A stretch of 8,295 bases of DNA. Origin: Actinomycetota bacterium (GTDB lineage Bacteria; Actinomycetota; Actinomycetes; Streptosporangiales; Streptosporangiaceae). The stretch lies in assembly GCA_003140115.1 (NCBI GenBank), contig PLIQ01000641.1, positions 1 to 8,295 on the forward strand, in the 5' to 3' direction. Both the position numbers and the translations under genes were made by a program. Position 1 is the first letter of the stretch, and every line of letters begins with the position of its first letter. Positions 6,807-8,295 of the stretch are shown piece by piece. The notes below the pieces were generated by a model, which did not search any database, was not told where the DNA came from, and saw only the letters and a list, made by a program, of their open reading frames with translations.

Positions 6807-7661
6807 CTAGGCCTTCTTGGCCCGCCCCGGCCGGCGCCGCAGCCGCCAGAACAGCCGGCTCAGCAGGGCCAAAGCCGCCGCGCCAATCGCCACCGGGACC
6901 ACCCGCTTGAGGATGACCGGGCCGGCCAGCTTGACCAAGTTGAGCGAGTTCTCCTGCGCGGGCACACTGCTGCTCGCCACCGACCCGGCGGCCGTGCTGC
7001 TGCTCGCCACCGACCCCGCGGCCGTGCTGGCGGCCGCGCCGCCGCTGCCGTTCCCGGCCTGGACGTCCAACGTCGCGGTCGGCGCGCTCGCCCCGTCGGC
7101 GCCGCCACCGCTGGTCCCGCCACCGCTGGTCCCGGCGGCGCTGGTCGCGACGGGCGCACCGGGGGCGGCGTCTCCGCCGGAACCGGCAGAGGCCGTGGCG
7201 CCGGTGTCCCCGGTGATCAACTGGGCCAGGTTCGCGGCGAACTGTTCGACCAGCTTGCCGCCGACCTCCACGATCACGCCGCGGCCGAACTGGGCCGGCC
7301 GGCCGGTCACGTTCATCGTGGTGTGCATGCTGACCTGGGTGCCGGACCCCGAGGGGTCCGGGACCATGGAGGCCCGGACCGTGGCCGACGCGGTACCCGC
7401 GCCACGGGTTTCCTTGCCGGACGCCTCCACCACCGCCACACGAGCTTCCGGATCACGCTCGATGAACTTCGCGGTGCCCTTGTACGTCAGCGAGACCGGA
7501 CCGACCTTGACCTTGATCCGCCCGTTGACCACGTCGCCGTCGACCTCGTCGACGGTCGCGCCCGGCATGCAGGGCGCGATCCGTTCCACGTCGAGCAGGA
7601 CATCCCAGGCCTGGTCGGGCGGGACGGGCACGGTAAAGGAGTGGTCGAGCTCCATAGCCAT
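6807..7661 (-). CDS. CoxG/SRPBCC-family protein with disordered linker and C-terminal membrane anchor
   Basis: A 284-residue protein in three parts. Residues 4-150 form an SRPBCC lipid/ligand-binding domain of the CoxG type: FTVPVPPDQAWDVLLDVERIAPCMPGA, GRIKVKVGPVSLTYKGTAKF, and a C-terminal helix GKLVEQFAANLAQLI. Residues 151-238 are an Ala/Gly/Ser/Thr linker with short tandem repeats. A hydrophobic helix at about 253-271 (RVVPVAIGAAALALLSRLF) is followed by a basic tail (RLRRRPGRAKKA), so the protein looks tail-anchored with its domain in the cytoplasm. CoxG proteins accompany Mo-type CO dehydrogenases and have been proposed to hand quinone to the enzyme. No CO dehydrogenase gene is seen here, so a related role with another oxidoreductase is inferred. 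The start is ATG 7661 or the ATG two codons on (7655); AGAGAG upstream is a modest ribosome binding site. Confidence 0.9.
   Translation of the reverse strand: MAMELDHSFTVPVPPDQAWDVLLDVERIAPCMPGATVDEVDGDVVNGRIKVKVGPVSLTYKGTAKFIERDPEARVAVVEASGKETRGAGTASATVRASMVPDPSGSGTQVSMHTTMNVTGRPAQFGRGVIVEVGGKLVEQFAANLAQLITGDTGATASAGSGGDAAPGAPVATSAAGTSGGGTSGGGADGASAPTATLDVQAGNGSGGAAASTAAGSVASSSTAAGSVASSSVPAQENSLNLVKLAGPVILKRVVPVAIGAAALALLSRLFWRLRRRPGRAKKA
6967..7026 (-). repeat. Two 30-bp tandem repeats in the CoxG-like linker
   Basis: Copies at 6967-6996 and 6997-7026 differ at one base and encode the ten-residue unit TAAGSVASSS twice (residues 213-232). The near identity points to a recent in-frame duplication in the disordered linker. 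It would lengthen the tether between the SRPBCC domain and the membrane helix. Confidence 0.9.
7105..7134 (-). repeat. Two perfect 15-bp tandem repeats in the CoxG-like linker
   Basis: CCACCGCTGGTCCCG (plus-strand reading) occurs at 7105-7119 and 7120-7134, with a diverged third copy at 7135-7149. It encodes the glycine-rich GTSGG-type unit around residues 177-187. Confidence 0.85.
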
Positions 7662-7696
7662 CGGTACGTCACTCTCTCTGGTGCTAGCGGTGTTCG

Positions 7697-7727
7697 GCTG
7701 ATCGGATCCCGCCGCGATCCGATCAGC
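7697..7727. repeat. Perfect 12-bp inverted repeat, possible operator upstream of the CoxG-like gene
   Basis: GCTGATCGGATC (7697-7708) and its exact reverse complement GATCCGATCAGC (7716-7727) flank a 7-base spacer CCGCCGC. Each arm also contains GATCSGATC, itself nearly palindromic, so the element may be read as one 31-base palindrome or as two 9-base sites 16 bases apart. It lies 36 bases before the CoxG-like ATG in the only sizeable gap of the minus-strand cluster. No T tract follows on either strand, so a classical intrinsic terminator is less likely than a repressor operator, although U-less actinobacterial terminators exist. Confidence 0.9.
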
Positions 7728-7730
7728 ATA
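7725..7730 (-). promoter_or_regulatory. Candidate -10 element of the CoxG-like/nitroreductase unit
   Basis: On the minus strand TATGCT fits the TANNNT -10 pattern. Transcription would begin about 7 bases later, inside the inverted repeat, the usual place for a repressor to block initiation. The sequence 16 bases upstream (CTGGTG, 7747-7752) is a poor -35. Support is positional only. Confidence 0.3.
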
Positions 7731-7785
7731 TTCGTTTGGCGCAGAACACCAGTCCTCCGCCCCGGCGGCCGCGCCCCCGGATCAG

Positions 7786-8295
7786 CTAGGCACACACCGG
7801 GCTGCGCTCCTCACACCCCCACGGCGCGCCGTACTCAGAAAGCAGGTCGAGGAACGGCCGCGGTGGCAGCGCCTCGGGCCCCAGCACGCCGGAACCGGAC
7901 CAGGCGCCGCTCTCGATCAGCTCCAGTGCGACCACCGGGTTGACCGCGGTCTGCCAGACCACCGCCTGGGAGCCGTACTCGGCCATCGACCAGGCGTTGT
8001 CGACCACGTGGTAGAGGTACACCTCGCGCGGTGCGCCGTCCCGGCCGGTCCCGGTCACCCAGGTGCCCGCGCAGGTCAGGCCGCTCATCTTGTCCCCCAG
8101 CGTGGCCGGCTCGGGCAGGCACGCGGCCAGCACGTCGCGCGGCGACACACTCACCGCGCCCACCTGGACCGGATCCGTCCGGTCCAGGCCGAGCTGGTGC
8201 AGCGTGCGCAGGATGCCGATGAACTCCGCGCCGAGGCCGTACTTGAAGGTGACCCGCTGCGCCTGGATCCACCGCGGCATCAGCAGCACCTCTTC
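7786..8295 (-). CDS. Saccharopine dehydrogenase-family protein, C-terminal part
   Basis: The last 169 residues of a gene whose start lies beyond the right edge; the frame stays open to base 8295, so the GTG at 8289 is not taken as the start. Visible segments include FKYGLGAEFIGILRTLHQLG, VSPRDVLAACLPEP, DKMSGLTCAGTWVTG, YLYHVVDNAWSMAEYGSQAV and GAWSGSGVLGPEALPPRPFLDLL. These match the C-terminal domain of saccharopine dehydrogenase / carboxynorspermidine synthase-like oxidoreductases. The family uses a nicotinamide cofactor on amino acid-keto acid adducts such as saccharopine (lysine metabolism). The Rossmann domain is not in the window, so cofactor and substrate cannot be judged. A 124-base gap holding an inverted repeat separates it from the CoxG-like gene, so the two may be transcribed separately. 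Confidence 0.82.
   Translation of the reverse strand, partial: EEVLLMPRWIQAQRVTFKYGLGAEFIGILRTLHQLGLDRTDPVQVGAVSVSPRDVLAACLPEPATLGDKMSGLTCAGTWVTGTGRDGAPREVYLYHVVDNAWSMAEYGSQAVVWQTAVNPVVALELIESGAWSGSGVLGPEALPPRPFLDLLSEYGAPWGCEERSPVCA

Noticed and set aside
6231..7943. Open frame of 570 codons on the plus strand, opposite the CoxG-like and nitroreductase genes
   Set aside because: Its product is Arg/Gly/His-rich with no recognisable domain, it spans two well-supported genes and the gaps around them on the other strand, and such long antisense frames are expected at this GC content.

Overview
The window is very GC-rich, with codons that nearly all end in G or C, GTG as well as ATG starts, and short ATGA gene overlaps. 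The gene order (alr, tsaE, tsaB, rimI, tsaD) is the one known from many actinobacteria. The source is therefore almost certainly an actinomycete. The genus cannot be fixed from this sequence; a Streptosporangiales-like lineage is only a guess. No RNA gene, CRISPR array, insertion sequence or phage gene is visible, and no stretch longer than about 125 bases lacks a gene.

Left part, 1-6157, plus strand: a conserved housekeeping cluster. It opens with the 3' part of nnr (repair of hydrated NADH/NADPH), then alr (alanine racemase, D-alanine for peptidoglycan) and tsaE (ATPase of the tRNA t6A machinery). A proline-rich, single-pass membrane protein of unknown function comes next, followed by tsaB, rimI and tsaD. 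TsaB, TsaD and TsaE form the threonylcarbamoyl-transfer complex that makes t6A37 on ANN-decoding tRNAs. The fourth component, TsaC/Sua5, is not in the window. RimI is the ribosomal-protein S18 N-acetyltransferase. Overlaps at alr/tsaE, tsaB/rimI and rimI/tsaD suggest translational coupling. The membrane-protein gene interrupts the t6A genes. It has its own strong ribosome binding site, and tsaB behind it has the look of a leaderless promoter, so the cluster may be several transcripts rather than one.

Right part, 6216-8295, minus strand, convergent with tsaD: a saccharopine dehydrogenase-family gene (5' end outside the window), a CoxG/SRPBCC-family protein with a low-complexity linker and C-terminal membrane anchor, and a small FMN nitroreductase. 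The last two are 18 bases apart and probably co-transcribed. A perfect 12-bp inverted repeat lies in the 124-base gap in front of the CoxG-like gene, where a promoter and operator would be expected. No carbon monoxide dehydrogenase subunit is in the window, so the CoxG-like protein probably serves another redox or lipid-related role.

Nothing here is clearly a new system. The points most worth following up are the membrane-anchored CoxG-like/nitroreductase pair with its palindrome, the membrane protein embedded in the t6A operon, and the homopolymer-rich tsaB/rimI junction.
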